Positions 7,975-17,609 are shown, counted from the stretch's first letter. The stretch: 64,000 bases of DNA from HKST-UBA85 sp035654775 (GCA_035654775.1 DASRWB010000066.1:60898-124897), one strand, 5' to 3'. Program-made: numbers and translations. Notes: generated by a model not told the origin, from the letters alone.

Positions 7975-9360
7975 TTATTGTTTGAGATTCTCTTGGGAAA
8001 TCGTTTCTTCTATTTGGTTTTTTATCTTTTCTTTATCTCCCACGACAATTAAGGTCATATCCTCTGGTTTAATATATTTTTTAGTCATTTCGCTTATTTT
8101 TTCAGGCGTAAGTTCTAATATATGTTGCACTTTGTTTTCAAGCCAGGAATCGTCCAGATTGTGTAAATCCAGAAAATTAAGCTGTCCTATTATGCCGTTA
8201 GGGGTTGAGTTTTGCAATACAAAAATGCCCGACTCGTAATTTTTAATTCCGTTTAGCTCGTCTTCCGTAGGTGCTTCATTTTGTAAACGGATGATTTCTT
8301 TTTTAATTTCTTCTAAAGACGCTCCTGTAAATTCAGTGGTTACATCAGCCGCTTCAAACCATACACCTGATTTGTAATTGGTAAGTAAATTACTGTTGGG
8401 CGAGTAGGTGTAGCCTTTATCTTCTCTGATGTTAGATGTAATTCTAGAACCAAATGATCCGCCTAAAATAGAGTTGGTAATGTCCAGCGCAATATAATCC
8501 GGATGTGAGGGGTCTATCGTTGGCAATCCATAGCGAAGGGTTGATTGTGGTGCGCCGGGTCTGTCTATTATTTGTACTTTATTCGCGGTTGCCGGACTGG
8601 CTATAGGGTAAGCTACTTCAGGACCTTCTTTCCAACTTTGAAAAGCTTCTTTTACTGTTTTTTCCACCTCGGTTTTGTTAAATTTTCCTACCACATAAAT
8701 TGTTGTACGTTTGGCACCATAATTATCCCGGTAGAAGGCTTTAACATCTTCTAAAGTGTAGCTGTTTATCAACGAATCAGAAGGGTATAATCTTCCGTAG
8801 GGATGATTAGGATACAGTGAAGCATAAAACGCCTGGTTTACTTGTGCACTTGGTTGTGACAAGCTAATGGACAAACTGCGCTTTTGATCATTTTTTAAAC
8901 GCTCTAATTCGCTTTCGGGCCAACCCGGATTTAAAAGTACGTCGGCAAGAATCGTGATGGCTTTTGGTGCGAATTCAGAAAGTACTCGGGTACTTACAGA
9001 TGTGGAATGACTGCCAACGCCTATGTTTAAGTTTCCACCCATGGCTGCCATTTCGTTTGAAATGACTTTGGAGTTTTTTGTTGTCGTTCCTTCTTCCATA
9101 AGGTCACCTACTAAATCCGACAACCACACCTGATTTTCATTTTCGTGAATATTTCCGGTTTTTACAGTGATGTTTACAGATACCTTAGGTATTTCTCCAT
9201 AGGGAATCATTACCAGCTTTAGTCCGTTGTCCAGCGTTACGATTTCTTTTTCAGGCAATTTAAACCCTTTAGGTGTTCCGCCTTCAGGTGGTAGTTCTTT
9301 TTCTTGTGCAACTGCTGTAGTTACTAATAAGGCAAGTATATAGTTTATAAGTGTTTTCAT
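7975..9360 (-). CDS. M16 family peptidase-like protein, non-catalytic subunit
   Basis: A 461-residue protein with a Sec signal peptide (residues 1-19, cleavage near AVAQ) and two M16 domains. Where active M16 peptidases have HxxEH, this one reads LSDLVGDLMEEGT, so the zinc ligands are missing. The C-terminal half has the conserved R/Y pair region RITSNIREDKGYTYSP. Such proteins pair with a catalytic M16 partner, as in mitochondrial processing peptidase and the Sphingomonas SPH2682/2681 type complex. The upstream partner has the active motif, and the two genes overlap by one base (TAATG), so they are translationally coupled. Confidence 0.9.
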   Translation of the reverse strand: MKTLINYILALLVTTAVAQEKELPPEGGTPKGFKLPEKEIVTLDNGLKLVMIPYGEIPKVSVNITVKTGNIHENENQVWLSDLVGDLMEEGTTTKNSKVISNEMAAMGGNLNIGVGSHSTSVSTRVLSEFAPKAITILADVLLNPGWPESELERLKNDQKRSLSISLSQPSAQVNQAFYASLYPNHPYGRLYPSDSLINSYTLEDVKAFYRDNYGAKRTTIYVVGKFNKTEVEKTVKEAFQSWKEGPEVAYPIASPATANKVQIIDRPGAPQSTLRYGLPTIDPSHPDYIALDITNSILGGSFGSRITSNIREDKGYTYSPNSNLLTNYKSGVWFEAADVTTEFTGASLEEIKKEIIRLQNEAPTEDELNGIKNYESGIFVLQNSTPNGIIGQLNFLDLHNLDDSWLENKVQHILELTPEKISEMTKKYIKPEDMTLIVVGDKEKIKNQIEETISQENLKQ

Positions 9361-10748
9361 TATTGAACAGTATTTTTGTTGTTAGCTAATAAAGGATTGA
9401 CAGTTAAAATCGTTCTGTTGGTGATTCGTAGGTAATTCTCAATGGTTTTATTGATAATTTCCGGGGTTATTTTTTTGAATTCTTCTTCAATTTCATTTAT
9501 TCGTGCAGGATTATCATCAAATAATGCAAAGGAGCAAAGTAAATCGGCTCTTCCTAAGCCAAAGGTACCACCAATATTGTCGTACAGTTGTGATTTTTGT
9601 TTTATCAGCGCGGCGTCCAGCGTTTCCTGAGTAATGGTAGTTTTCAGATTGTTTAGTACTTCGTCAATTGCGGTAATGATTTCTTCTTCTGAAGTTTCGT
9701 TGTCGTAGGTTAAATTAAACATCCATTGCATGGGTCCATTATAGTTAAACATATTTCCCAGGTAATTGATGCCACCACTTACGTTTGAGGTGTAGCCTTT
9801 TTCGGTGACTAGTTTTTGACGAAGTAATGCATTATCACCTTGCACTAAAATTTGATCTAAAAGCCCCATGGCATAATATTCCGGAGTGTTTCTTTCCGGC
9901 ATATGGTAGGCAACAGCTATGGCAGGTTTATTAGCTAGTGCATCGTCTTTTACAAAACGTTTTTCTTCCATTTGTACAGGTTCAGAAATGTCCGGTTTTT
10001 CCGGGAGTTCAACAGCTGGTATTCCGCCAAAATATTTTTCTATCCAGGCTTTGGTTTCTTCTGTGTCAAAATCACCTACAACAGCTATTGCAGCATTATT
10101 TGGTGCGTAATAGGTGTTAAAAAAGGCAGCAACATCGTCAAGGTTTGCGGCATCCAAATCTTCCAAATCCCCGTAAAAATTGTGCGCATTATACCAGTTG
10201 GTGTTTGCGTATTGTGGCATATCCAGCCAGGGAAAACCTCCATAAGGTTGGTTAAGTACATTTACTTTTACTTCGTTTTTCACTACTCCTTGTTGATTAG
10301 TGAGGTTTTCCTGAGTAATATTCAGTCCTTTCATGCGGTCAGCTTCTGCCCAAAGCATGGTTTCAAGTTTGTGTGACGGAACAATTTCAAAGTAGTTGGT
10401 AAAATCAAAACGGGTAGAACCGTTAAGGATACCTCCGTTTTTTTGTACCAAGTTGATAAATTCCATTTTTCCCAAATTGGCAGAGCCTTGAAACATCATG
10501 TGTTCAAACAGGTGAGCAAATCCGGTTCGGTCTTTGGGTTCAATTCTGAATCCAATATTGTAGTATACTGCTACAATGGCTGTTGGCGATGAGGTATCCT
10601 GCGACAGGATTACTTTAAGCCCGTTGTCTAATTTATAGTAGTCTACAGGGACTTCAAAGGTGGTGGCACTTTCTTCGGTTGAGGTTTCTGTGTTGTTCTT
10701 GCATGTATAAAACAGCAAGCACAGCAAAATTGCTAGTTTAAGTTTCAT
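9360..10748 (-). CDS. M16 family zinc peptidase, catalytic subunit (lipoprotein)
   Basis: A 462-residue protein beginning with a lipoprotein signal (lipobox LFYTC, cysteine 16). The zinc motif HLFEH is at residues 79-83 with the third ligand E159 in VKNEVKVNV, the standard inverted HxxEH arrangement of pitrilysin-type peptidases. The C-terminal half contains the substrate-binding R/Y region QKLVTEKGYTSNVSGG. It should act in the periplasm as a heterodimer with the non-catalytic M16 protein encoded directly downstream with a one-base overlap. The peptide substrate is unknown. Confidence 0.92.
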   Translation of the reverse strand: MKLKLAILLCLLFYTCKNNTETSTEESATTFEVPVDYYKLDNGLKVILSQDTSSPTAIVAVYYNIGFRIEPKDRTGFAHLFEHMMFQGSANLGKMEFINLVQKNGGILNGSTRFDFTNYFEIVPSHKLETMLWAEADRMKGLNITQENLTNQQGVVKNEVKVNVLNQPYGGFPWLDMPQYANTNWYNAHNFYGDLEDLDAANLDDVAAFFNTYYAPNNAAIAVVGDFDTEETKAWIEKYFGGIPAVELPEKPDISEPVQMEEKRFVKDDALANKPAIAVAYHMPERNTPEYYAMGLLDQILVQGDNALLRQKLVTEKGYTSNVSGGINYLGNMFNYNGPMQWMFNLTYDNETSEEEIITAIDEVLNNLKTTITQETLDAALIKQKSQLYDNIGGTFGLGRADLLCSFALFDDNPARINEIEEEFKKITPEIINKTIENYLRITNRTILTVNPLLANNKNTVQ

Positions 10749-10918
10749 AAAAATATAGTGTTATTAAGTTTAGTTTTGATGGAAGTGTGCATTAAAAGTA
10801 CAAAATATTAAGAAAAATAGCATTTGATTTTAACATTACTTTTGGAAAAACAAGTATAATGCAGATGGAATTTTACAAATACAGAAACCGAACAGATAAG
10901 GATAAAAATAGATTTATG

Positions 10919-11938
10919 TTATTGATTTTCACGAGCTCTTATAAAATCGGTAATAAGATAAGTGATAAGTTTACCTACCTGCGATTGTGTTTTTTTGGTG
11001 GGTGCAGCTTCGCAGATATGTATATATGAGGTATGTTTTTCTTTAGCCAGTTGATACACAAAACGCCGAGTCTGAGCAACTGAAAAACCCGAAGGAGTTT
11101 GCGCACTGCTAGGTATGTTTTCTATGGCATCACAGTCTATTTCTATACCAAAGGGCTTTTCAGAAACAAACGCAACGGCATTGTCTAAAGCCTCTTTAAA
11201 AGAAGTAATACCTTTAACTTCCATAGCTTCGTAGGTACAATAGGCAATGTTTTTCAACTTGTTCAATTCGTTAAAAATAGCTTCAGCGGTGTAATTTTCG
11301 TGTAATCCAAAAATATAGTATTTTTCTAAAAATCCTTCGCTGTGAGCATAACTAAATCCATTACCGCTATGCCTGCCTTCTTTTACTCTGAAATCCGAAT
11401 GCGCATCTAAATTTACGATATTAAGGGTGTGGTTTAGAGCCAGTGAAGTACCTTTTATCATTCCATAGGCATTATTGTGTCCACCACCAATTACTATCGG
11501 AATTTTTCCGGCACGAACCACATCGGCAATAAGTGCCGAAACCTGCCGGTCTATTTCTGCCACCAGTATTCTTGCTTTTTGTATGTCGCTCTTCGATTTT
11601 TGCTTTAAAGAGTCCAAGTGATGTTGTTCCGTAAATAGAAGATGACCTAAAACGGCTACTTTTTTAGGTTGTGTAAAGACGTTGCCTTGTATATTGAGTA
11701 AAATTTTTAAAGTGGCATCCCAAGCATTACAAGCGCCTGATTTTCCGTAATTTGCAAAAACACCCACATCTTCCGGAAGACCAATTATTACATAGCTAAC
11801 ATCCAAATTAACGAGTTGTTCGTATATACTGGAAACAGAGGAAAGCAATTGTACCTGTTCTCCAAATTTGACTTCGCCCACGCGTTTATGTAAAAGTAAT
11901 TTTACTTTTTCACGGGTTAAAAGTTCAAGTTTGTACAT
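10919..11938 (-). CDS. hutG: Formimidoylglutamase (arginase/ureohydrolase family)
   Basis: A 339-residue ureohydrolase. The manganese ligands are visible in GGGHNN (H154), NLDAHSD (residues ~178-182) and EIDCDAIE (D268, D270). It would hydrolyse N-formimidoyl-L-glutamate to glutamate and formamide in histidine degradation. Assignment to HutG rather than arginase or agmatinase rests on the flavobacterial-type N-terminal extension and on hutI lying about 1 kb away on the same strand. The ATG at 11938 (MYKLELL) is preferred over an in-frame TTG six bases upstream. hutH and hutU are not in this window. Confidence 0.82.
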   Translation of the reverse strand: MYKLELLTREKVKLLLHKRVGEVKFGEQVQLLSSVSSIYEQLVNLDVSYVIIGLPEDVGVFANYGKSGACNAWDATLKILLNIQGNVFTQPKKVAVLGHLLFTEQHHLDSLKQKSKSDIQKARILVAEIDRQVSALIADVVRAGKIPIVIGGGHNNAYGMIKGTSLALNHTLNIVNLDAHSDFRVKEGRHSGNGFSYAHSEGFLEKYYIFGLHENYTAEAIFNELNKLKNIAYCTYEAMEVKGITSFKEALDNAVAFVSEKPFGIEIDCDAIENIPSSAQTPSGFSVAQTRRFVYQLAKEKHTSYIHICEAAPTKKTQSQVGKLITYLITDFIRARENQ

Positions 11939-12060
11939 AACCAAAAGGGATTTTAAAAATGGCTTCTAAAATTAAGCTATATTTATCACAAATTGCAAAC
12001 TCTAAACAAATTTTAAAACAAACAAAAAAGTTTCATTACCATTAAAAACAAGTAACAACT

Positions 12061-12942
12061 ATGGAAAACAACAAAAGCGGAATGGGGTTAAAAGTGGCAT
12101 TAGGTATAGCCGTAGCTCTATTTTTAGTAACAGGTTTTTACACCTTCGACTTAATGAAGGAGAAAAAAGAAACAGAAGCGCAACTAATTCAGGAAAAAGA
12201 ATTAGTGATGAACGACTTAAGTAACATGGCTAAACAATATGAAATAGCCATTGACGAAAACGAAATTACCAACGAAAAACTGGTAGAAGCCAGAGCCCGT
12301 ATTCAAGGACTGATTGATTCTTTAAAAATTTCTGAAACCAACGTACAAAGCCTGTGGAGATACAAACAAAAGTATCTGAATTTACAAAAAGAAATGGACG
12401 TACTTTTAGCCGAAAACGATAGGCTGAAAGTAGAAAACGAACTCCTGGCTACCTCGCTTGATAGCACCAGGGTACAATTGGAAGAGCGTTCTATGTTTAC
12501 CGATTCTTTATTGGTTCAAAACACCGCTTTGTCTGAAGTAGTTGAAAATGCAGCGGTTTTAAACACCACAAACTTAAAAGCTCTGGGTGTGATAGAGCGT
12601 TCTTCAGGAAGAATGGTGCCTACCGAAAGAGCCAGACGTTCTGATAAACTGAAAATATGTTTTACTGTAGCCAAAAACAAACTGGTGCAAGCCGGTGACC
12701 AAGAACTTTACATTCAGGTAATAGATCCTAAAAACAATACCTTGGGAGAAAACAACCAAATTCAGTTTGGAGATGAAATTCTTACCTATAGTTTAATAAG
12801 CAAGTTTAATTACGAAAACAAAGACCTCGATATCTGTGAGTATGTTGGTCCTTATGGTGACGGATTTGAATCCGGAAGATATGTTATCAATGTATTTAAC
12901 AATAAAGACTTAGTATCGACCTCCGAGTTTAGCCTAAAATAA
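12061..12942 (+). CDS. Membrane-anchored coiled-coil protein, unknown function
   Basis: A 293-residue protein with a short cytoplasmic start, one transmembrane helix (residues ~9-27), a long coiled coil (~32-165, rich in E, K, L heptads) and a C-terminal globular domain (~170-293). The C-terminal part contains RARRSDKLKICFTVAKN and a beta-rich end YVINVFNNKDLVSTSEFSLK. I recognise the pattern as a conserved flavobacterial protein but know no function. It lies between hutG and hutI on the opposite strand and has its own strong terminator. The globular domain would be in the periplasm. Confidence 0.85.
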   Translation: MENNKSGMGLKVALGIAVALFLVTGFYTFDLMKEKKETEAQLIQEKELVMNDLSNMAKQYEIAIDENEITNEKLVEARARIQGLIDSLKISETNVQSLWRYKQKYLNLQKEMDVLLAENDRLKVENELLATSLDSTRVQLEERSMFTDSLLVQNTALSEVVENAAVLNTTNLKALGVIERSSGRMVPTERARRSDKLKICFTVAKNKLVQAGDQELYIQVIDPKNNTLGENNQIQFGDEILTYSLISKFNYENKDLDICEYVGPYGDGFESGRYVINVFNNKDLVSTSEFSLK

Positions 12943-12969
12943 TTTAGTTAAACAATATCAATATCCTCC

Positions 12970-13002
12970 AAAAGCCAAAAAAACATTGTTTTTTGGCTTT
13001 TT
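12970..13002. terminator. Bidirectional terminator shared with hutI
   Basis: Stem AAAGCCAAAAAAAC / GTTTTTTGGCTTT with a three-base loop (12985-12987) and T runs on both strands. Its right arm touches the hutI stop codon (13002-13004). Confidence 0.88.
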
Positions 13003-14240
13003 TATTGAATTACACCATGTAAAATTACAGTGTCTATATGATTTTCCCCAAATGCATACGGAAGGTAATAGTAACTTTCCATAGGGTTTGTAATAATTAA
13101 GTTGGCTTTTTTGCCTCTACAAATACTGCCGTATTGACTTGAAATTCCCATGGCATACGCACCGTTTATAGTAGCTGCATTGATAGCTTCTTCAGGGGTC
13201 ATTTTCATTTTTATACAAGCCGTACTAACCACAAAATTCATGTTACCGCTTGGTGTAGAACCCGGATTGTAGTCACTTGCCAGTGCCAGCGGAAGACCGG
13301 CATCTATCAGCTTTCGTGCCGGAGTATAAGGTATACTTAAAAAATAGGAACACGATGGCAAGGCTACCGGCATGGTTTTACTGTTTTTCAAGGCTTCAAT
13401 ATCTTCCTCGTTCAGCTCTTCCAGGTGGTCTACAGACAAAGCGCTGTACTTTACACCCAAGGCCACACCGCCAAAAGCATGAAACTGGTTGACGTGTATT
13501 TTGGGTATTAAACCGTAGGTTTTTGCTGCTTTTAAAATACGCTCGGTGTCTTCCAGCGAAAAATAACCCTTCTCACAAAAAACATCAACATATTTTGCCA
13601 ACTGCTCCTTTGCCACTTCAGGAAGCATTTCTTGAATAATTAAATCCACATATCCCTTGGGGTTGTCCAAAAACGCCTTTGGATAGGCATGTGCTCCTAG
13701 AAAAGTAGCCTCTACTTTGGCGCGGGAAGCTTTTTTTAGTCTTTTTACTACCCTTAGCATTTTGAGTTCGGCTTCGGTGGTTAAACCATATCCTGATTTT
13801 ATTTCTATCGCTCCGGTGCCCATTTTTATTACCTTATTCAGTCGTTGTAACGCTGCATCAAATAAGACATCTTCAGAAGTTTGCTGTAATTTTTCTGCAG
13901 AATTTAAAATACCACCGCCACGTTTGGCTATATCTTCATAACTCAACCCATTGATTCGGTCTACAAACTCCTTACTTCGGTCACCGGCAAATACCAGATG
14001 GGTATGTGAGTCACACCAGGCTGGCAATACTATCTTGCCTGTGGCATCTATTACAGTTTCTGTATCGTAAGAAGAACCTATGTCTTTCATGCTCCCGTAT
14101 TCTACAATGGTGTCGTGTTCTATATATACATAGGCATTTCTTAATACTGGAAGCTTCTTCATATCACTTCCTGCTACTTTAGTTACGTTAGTGTCTCGTA
14201 CTTGCAAAAGTTCTTTAATATTGGTAATTAGAATAGCCAT
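13002..14240 (-). CDS. hutI: Imidazolonepropionase
   Basis: A 412-residue amidohydrolase. Metal ligands are H79 and H81 in DSHTHLVFAGDR, H249 in KIHVNQFHAFGG and D323 in ASDYNPGS, with catalytic-site H272 in VDHLEEL. It opens the imidazolone ring to give N-formimidoyl-L-glutamate, the substrate of the HutG encoded about 1 kb further along on the same strand. The length matches the family (~405-415). The ATG at 14240 is the only suitable start. A hydrolysis step before HutG with no HutH/HutU nearby implies a split histidine pathway in this genome. Confidence 0.95.
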   Translation of the reverse strand: MAILITNIKELLQVRDTNVTKVAGSDMKKLPVLRNAYVYIEHDTIVEYGSMKDIGSSYDTETVIDATGKIVLPAWCDSHTHLVFAGDRSKEFVDRINGLSYEDIAKRGGGILNSAEKLQQTSEDVLFDAALQRLNKVIKMGTGAIEIKSGYGLTTEAELKMLRVVKRLKKASRAKVEATFLGAHAYPKAFLDNPKGYVDLIIQEMLPEVAKEQLAKYVDVFCEKGYFSLEDTERILKAAKTYGLIPKIHVNQFHAFGGVALGVKYSALSVDHLEELNEEDIEALKNSKTMPVALPSCSYFLSIPYTPARKLIDAGLPLALASDYNPGSTPSGNMNFVVSTACIKMKMTPEEAINAATINGAYAMGISSQYGSICRGKKANLIITNPMESYYYLPYAFGENHIDTVILHGVIQ

Positions 14241-14309
14241 GAGTTAGTTTTAGAAATCTAAGTTTAAACCGATGTGTTTTTTGAAAGGATTAGTGTACTT
14301 GAGTACGGT

Positions 14310-14343
14310 AAAAGAAAGGAAAGCCGGCTGCAGCGAGCCGGCT
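14310..14343 (-). terminator. Terminator after the T9SS cargo gene
   Basis: Stem AGCCGGCT (14322-14329) / AGCCGGCT (14336-14343), loop GCAGCG, followed on the minus strand by TTTCCTTTCTTTT. Six bases past the stop codon at 14350. Confidence 0.8.
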
Positions 14344-14349
14344 ATAATC

Positions 14350-15759
14350 CTATTGCTTTAAAAATTTATAGGTAAGATTTTGATTATTGATTTTAAGCAC
14401 ATAAAATCCATTGTTTAGTGCAGATACATCAATACGATTAGTAGTGGTAGTATTAAGTACCGGCTGACCTATGACGTTGTAAACAGTAATATCCGCACTT
14501 TCCTGAAGTCCTTCAAGATAGAGTATAGTGGTGACCGGATTGGGGTACAGCATTACATTGTCAAGGGAAGGAGCAGGACTGTGCAAGGTGATTAATTCAT
14601 TTTCAAACCAGTCTACCGTATCGCTGGAGTTTCCTATGGTGGCAATATCATTATCGCCGTCACCATCAAAATCAGCTACCGTAATATCAAACATTTGATA
14701 ACTGTTATTTACAATCAAATCAGGAGTAGTACTTGGTGCGGCATTACCCGCTCCTTTAAACCATATTAATGCATCATCAGCAACACCACCGTCAGACACG
14801 ATTACATCGTTAAAGGTGTCGTTATCTAAATCAGCCACAAAAAACGCTCCGGGATTACTTATTATCGTATTATCACAAATCATACCGGGTGTTGAAGCGC
14901 CATCTTTTATTTTGGCAAACCATTCTACCGTACCTCCCGAAAAATCAAGTTTTACTACGTCCTGATTTCCGTCATTATTTATATCTGCAAAACCTATGGC
15001 AAACAAGTAAGCACCGCCGCTGGTTACCGAAACGGCATCCTTTATCCAGGACACGGTGGTTGAACCGTTTTCTATAAATTGATTGTAATAGATTTCTATC
15101 GCTCGTGTATCAAAAAAACCAACCGCTACATCTAGGTCGCCATCGCTGTCAAAATCTACAACATCTAAATAATAAGGACCATCTGTAGAACCATTTTCTA
15201 TATCGGCTTCCATAGTAAAATTCCCTGAACCGTCATTGGAGTACCACACGGTTTTGTTATCGTCATACGAAACGCTTACTATATCCATGTGTCCATCGTT
15301 ATTCATATCACCGGTAACAACTTGTCCGGGACCTATCAGTGCATTGTCAATCACTACTTCAGTACCAAAACCTCCTAAACCGTCACTAAAAAAACAAACC
15401 AGTTTGTTCTGACTTACCGAAGTAACAATAATATCATCTCCGTGCTGACCGTCTAAATCGGCTACAGCTAATCCATCTACCCATTCTATGGTTGAGGATA
15501 CGGTAGCTTGAATACTAAAACTGCCGTTGCCGTCATTCTTATACCACTTGATATAGTCCTGTACGGGTATGCCGCTACTGTAATTGTAGGTTGCCATCAC
15601 CAGATCGGTCAAGCCGTCGTTGTCCAGGTCGCCGTGGGCTATTTCATAAGGTTCATCTCCGGTATCGGGATCAATGTTTTGAATGGCAGCAAAGGTGGTT
15701 TGCGCCTGATTGTGGGTGTAACACAGTAAAGTAATGACTAAGAGTAACATTTTTTTCAT
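14350..15759 (-). CDS. Secreted FG-GAP/VCBS repeat protein with T9SS C-terminal sorting domain
   Basis: A 469-residue protein with a signal peptide (residues 1-19, ending NQAQ). About seven FG-GAP-like repeats follow, each with a DxDxDGxxD calcium loop (for example GDLDNDGLTDLV, GDMNNDGHMDIV, DFDSDGDLDVAVG, DFDGDGDNDIA), forming a beta-propeller. The last ~75 residues, from LDNVMLYPNPVTTILYLEG to YVLKINNQNLTYKFLKQ, are a type A C-terminal domain for the type IX secretion system. It is therefore exported and probably anchored at the cell surface. Its ligand is unknown; such propellers often bind glycans or proteins. Confidence 0.93.
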   Translation of the reverse strand: MKKMLLLVITLLCYTHNQAQTTFAAIQNIDPDTGDEPYEIAHGDLDNDGLTDLVMATYNYSSGIPVQDYIKWYKNDGNGSFSIQATVSSTIEWVDGLAVADLDGQHGDDIIVTSVSQNKLVCFFSDGLGGFGTEVVIDNALIGPGQVVTGDMNNDGHMDIVSVSYDDNKTVWYSNDGSGNFTMEADIENGSTDGPYYLDVVDFDSDGDLDVAVGFFDTRAIEIYYNQFIENGSTTVSWIKDAVSVTSGGAYLFAIGFADINNDGNQDVVKLDFSGGTVEWFAKIKDGASTPGMICDNTIISNPGAFFVADLDNDTFNDVIVSDGGVADDALIWFKGAGNAAPSTTPDLIVNNSYQMFDITVADFDGDGDNDIATIGNSSDTVDWFENELITLHSPAPSLDNVMLYPNPVTTILYLEGLQESADITVYNVIGQPVLNTTTTNRIDVSALNNGFYVLKINNQNLTYKFLKQ

Positions 15760-15839
15760 AAGCTGATTGTATAGTTTATCACAATATAGTAAAATATTGC
15801 ATAGGTTTTGTTTTTATCGATATTATTTACGGTTAATCG

Positions 15840-17237
15840 TTATTTCAACCCGCCTACCATGTCTTCCGGTTTTACCCATTCGTCATATTCCTCAGCCGTA
15901 ACATATCCTAAATTAATAGCTTCTTCTTTTAGTGTAGTTCCGTTTCTGTGGGCTGTGTTGGCTATCTCGGCAGCCTTGTAGTAGCCTATTTTTGTATTTA
16001 AAGCCGTTACCAGCATCAGCGAGTTGTTCAGTAGTTTTTGTATTACCTCATGATTGGGTTCGATACCCGAGGCGCAATGCTCCTCAAAGCTCACACAAGC
16101 ATCACCCAGTAGTTGAGCCGATTGCAATACATTAGCGACCATAATAGGTTTAAATACGTTGAGTTCATAATGACCTTGCGCACCACCAACGGTTACCGCT
16201 ACATCGTTGCCCATTACCTGTGCACAAACCATCGTTAGGGCTTCGCACTGGGTAGGGTTTACTTTTCCGGGCATGATAGAGCTTCCCGGTTCGTTAGCCG
16301 GTATGGTAATTTCGCCAATTCCCGATCGCGGTCCGGACGCCATCATCCGGATATCGTTGGCTATTTTGTTTAACGATACCGCTAGTTGTTTCAAGGCACC
16401 ATGTGTTTCTACCAATGCATCGTGTGCAGCCAGGGCTTCAAACTTGTTCTCGGCAGTTACAAAGGGCAAACCTGTAAAATCAGCAATATACTTGGCTACC
16501 AGTACGTCGTAACCCTGTGGAGTGTTTAGTCCTGTGCCTACTGCAGTACCACCCAAAGCCAGTTCAGCCAGATGAGGCAGGGTATGCTCCAGTGCTTTTA
16601 GCCCGTGGTCCAGTTGCGATACATACCCGGAGAATTCCTGTCCCAGCGTAAGTGGTGTAGCATCCATCAAGTGAGTACGTCCTATTTTTACTACATCCTT
16701 AAATGCAATCGCTTTTTCGTGTAGGGTATTGCGCAGTTTGATAATGCCGGGTAGGGTAACTTCCTTTATTTTTTTATAGGCAGCAATGTGCATGCCGGTA
16801 GGGAAGGTGTCGTTTGACGATTGCGATTTGTTTACATCGTCGTTGGGTTGAATGGTCTTTTCACCTTCACCAATGGTTTTTCCCGCCAGTTGATGGGCGC
16901 GATTGGCTATCACTTCGTTTACATTCATATTGCTTTGAGTACCCGAGCCGGTTTGCCAAATGACTAACGGAAACTGCTCGTCATGCTTACCTTCAAGAAT
17001 TTCGTCACATACCTGCGCAATCAAGTCTCTTTTGGCTGCTGAAAGTACGCCCAGTTCGCAATTGGTATAAGCTGCGGCTTTTTTTAGATACGCAAAACCA
17101 TAAATAATTTCTAAGGGCATCGAAGCCGGTGTGCCAATTTTAAAATTATTGCGCGAGCGCTCCGTTTGTGCGCCCCATAGTTTATCGGCAGGTACTTGTA
17201 CCTCGCCCATAGTGTCTTTTTCTATTCTGTATGCCAT
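15840..17237 (-). CDS. fumC: Class II fumarate hydratase
   Basis: A 465-residue fumarase. The superfamily signature GSSIMPGKVN is at residues 318-327. TGSGTQSNMNVNEV near residue 100 and GRTHLMDATPLTLGQE (~187-202), with the catalytic-site TH pair, are also present. It interconverts fumarate and malate in the citric acid cycle as a homotetramer. The MDAT variant of the usual MDA(T/V)P motif is normal. A TAATTTTG -7 element lies 23-30 bases upstream of the start codon. Confidence 0.97.
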   Translation of the reverse strand: MAYRIEKDTMGEVQVPADKLWGAQTERSRNNFKIGTPASMPLEIIYGFAYLKKAAAYTNCELGVLSAAKRDLIAQVCDEILEGKHDEQFPLVIWQTGSGTQSNMNVNEVIANRAHQLAGKTIGEGEKTIQPNDDVNKSQSSNDTFPTGMHIAAYKKIKEVTLPGIIKLRNTLHEKAIAFKDVVKIGRTHLMDATPLTLGQEFSGYVSQLDHGLKALEHTLPHLAELALGGTAVGTGLNTPQGYDVLVAKYIADFTGLPFVTAENKFEALAAHDALVETHGALKQLAVSLNKIANDIRMMASGPRSGIGEITIPANEPGSSIMPGKVNPTQCEALTMVCAQVMGNDVAVTVGGAQGHYELNVFKPIMVANVLQSAQLLGDACVSFEEHCASGIEPNHEVIQKLLNNSLMLVTALNTKIGYYKAAEIANTAHRNGTTLKEEAINLGYVTAEEYDEWVKPEDMVGGLK

Positions 17238-17259
17238 TGGTGTTTTGTTTTTTACCTTA

Positions 17260-17267
17260 CAAAATTA
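17260..17267 (-). promoter_or_regulatory. -7 element of the fumC promoter
   Basis: TAATTTTG on the minus strand, matching TAnnTTTG, 23-30 bases before the fumC ATG. No TTG is seen at the expected distance upstream, so only the -7 half is supported. Confidence 0.45.
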
Positions 17268-17344
17268 CAATATTAAAGACGTTGATAAAAGGAAATAACG
17301 GCCGGATTGTGGGATTTTTTTTAACATAGTATGCTTAACACCAT

Positions 17345-17436
17345 AAGTTATCTACGGCTTATCTATGGCTTATCCATGCCTTATCTATGGAGTATCTATG
17401 GTTGACCCGTTCAAATTGACCCGTTTTTGACCCGTT
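17345..17436. repeat. Two adjacent short tandem arrays (11-bp phase) in the fumC / methyltransferase gap
   Basis: The 372-base gap between fumC and the methyltransferase gene (17238-17609) holds five imperfect 11-bp units with consensus GGCTTATCTAT (starts 17345, 17356, 17367, 17378, 17389). Three copies of TTGACCCGTT follow at 17402, 17416 and 17427. From 17443 to ~17520 there are two copies of TAGCTATACA and one diverged ACTATACAA. A promoter-like TATTTTTA lies at 17552-17559 in front of the methyltransferase gene. No reading frame in this gap looks like a gene. Confidence 0.85.
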
Positions 17437-17609
17437 CTGAAATAGCTATACAGCTTACTAAATAAATCCTATGATAGCTATACAAATATAATTGTTAATC
17501 CTGAATGAACTATACAATTGCTTTTTCAATTGCAGTACCCAAAAAAATATGTATTTTTATTCAACATCATATTATTTGTATATCTAAAGCGTTTTAGAAA
17601 AACTAGGCC

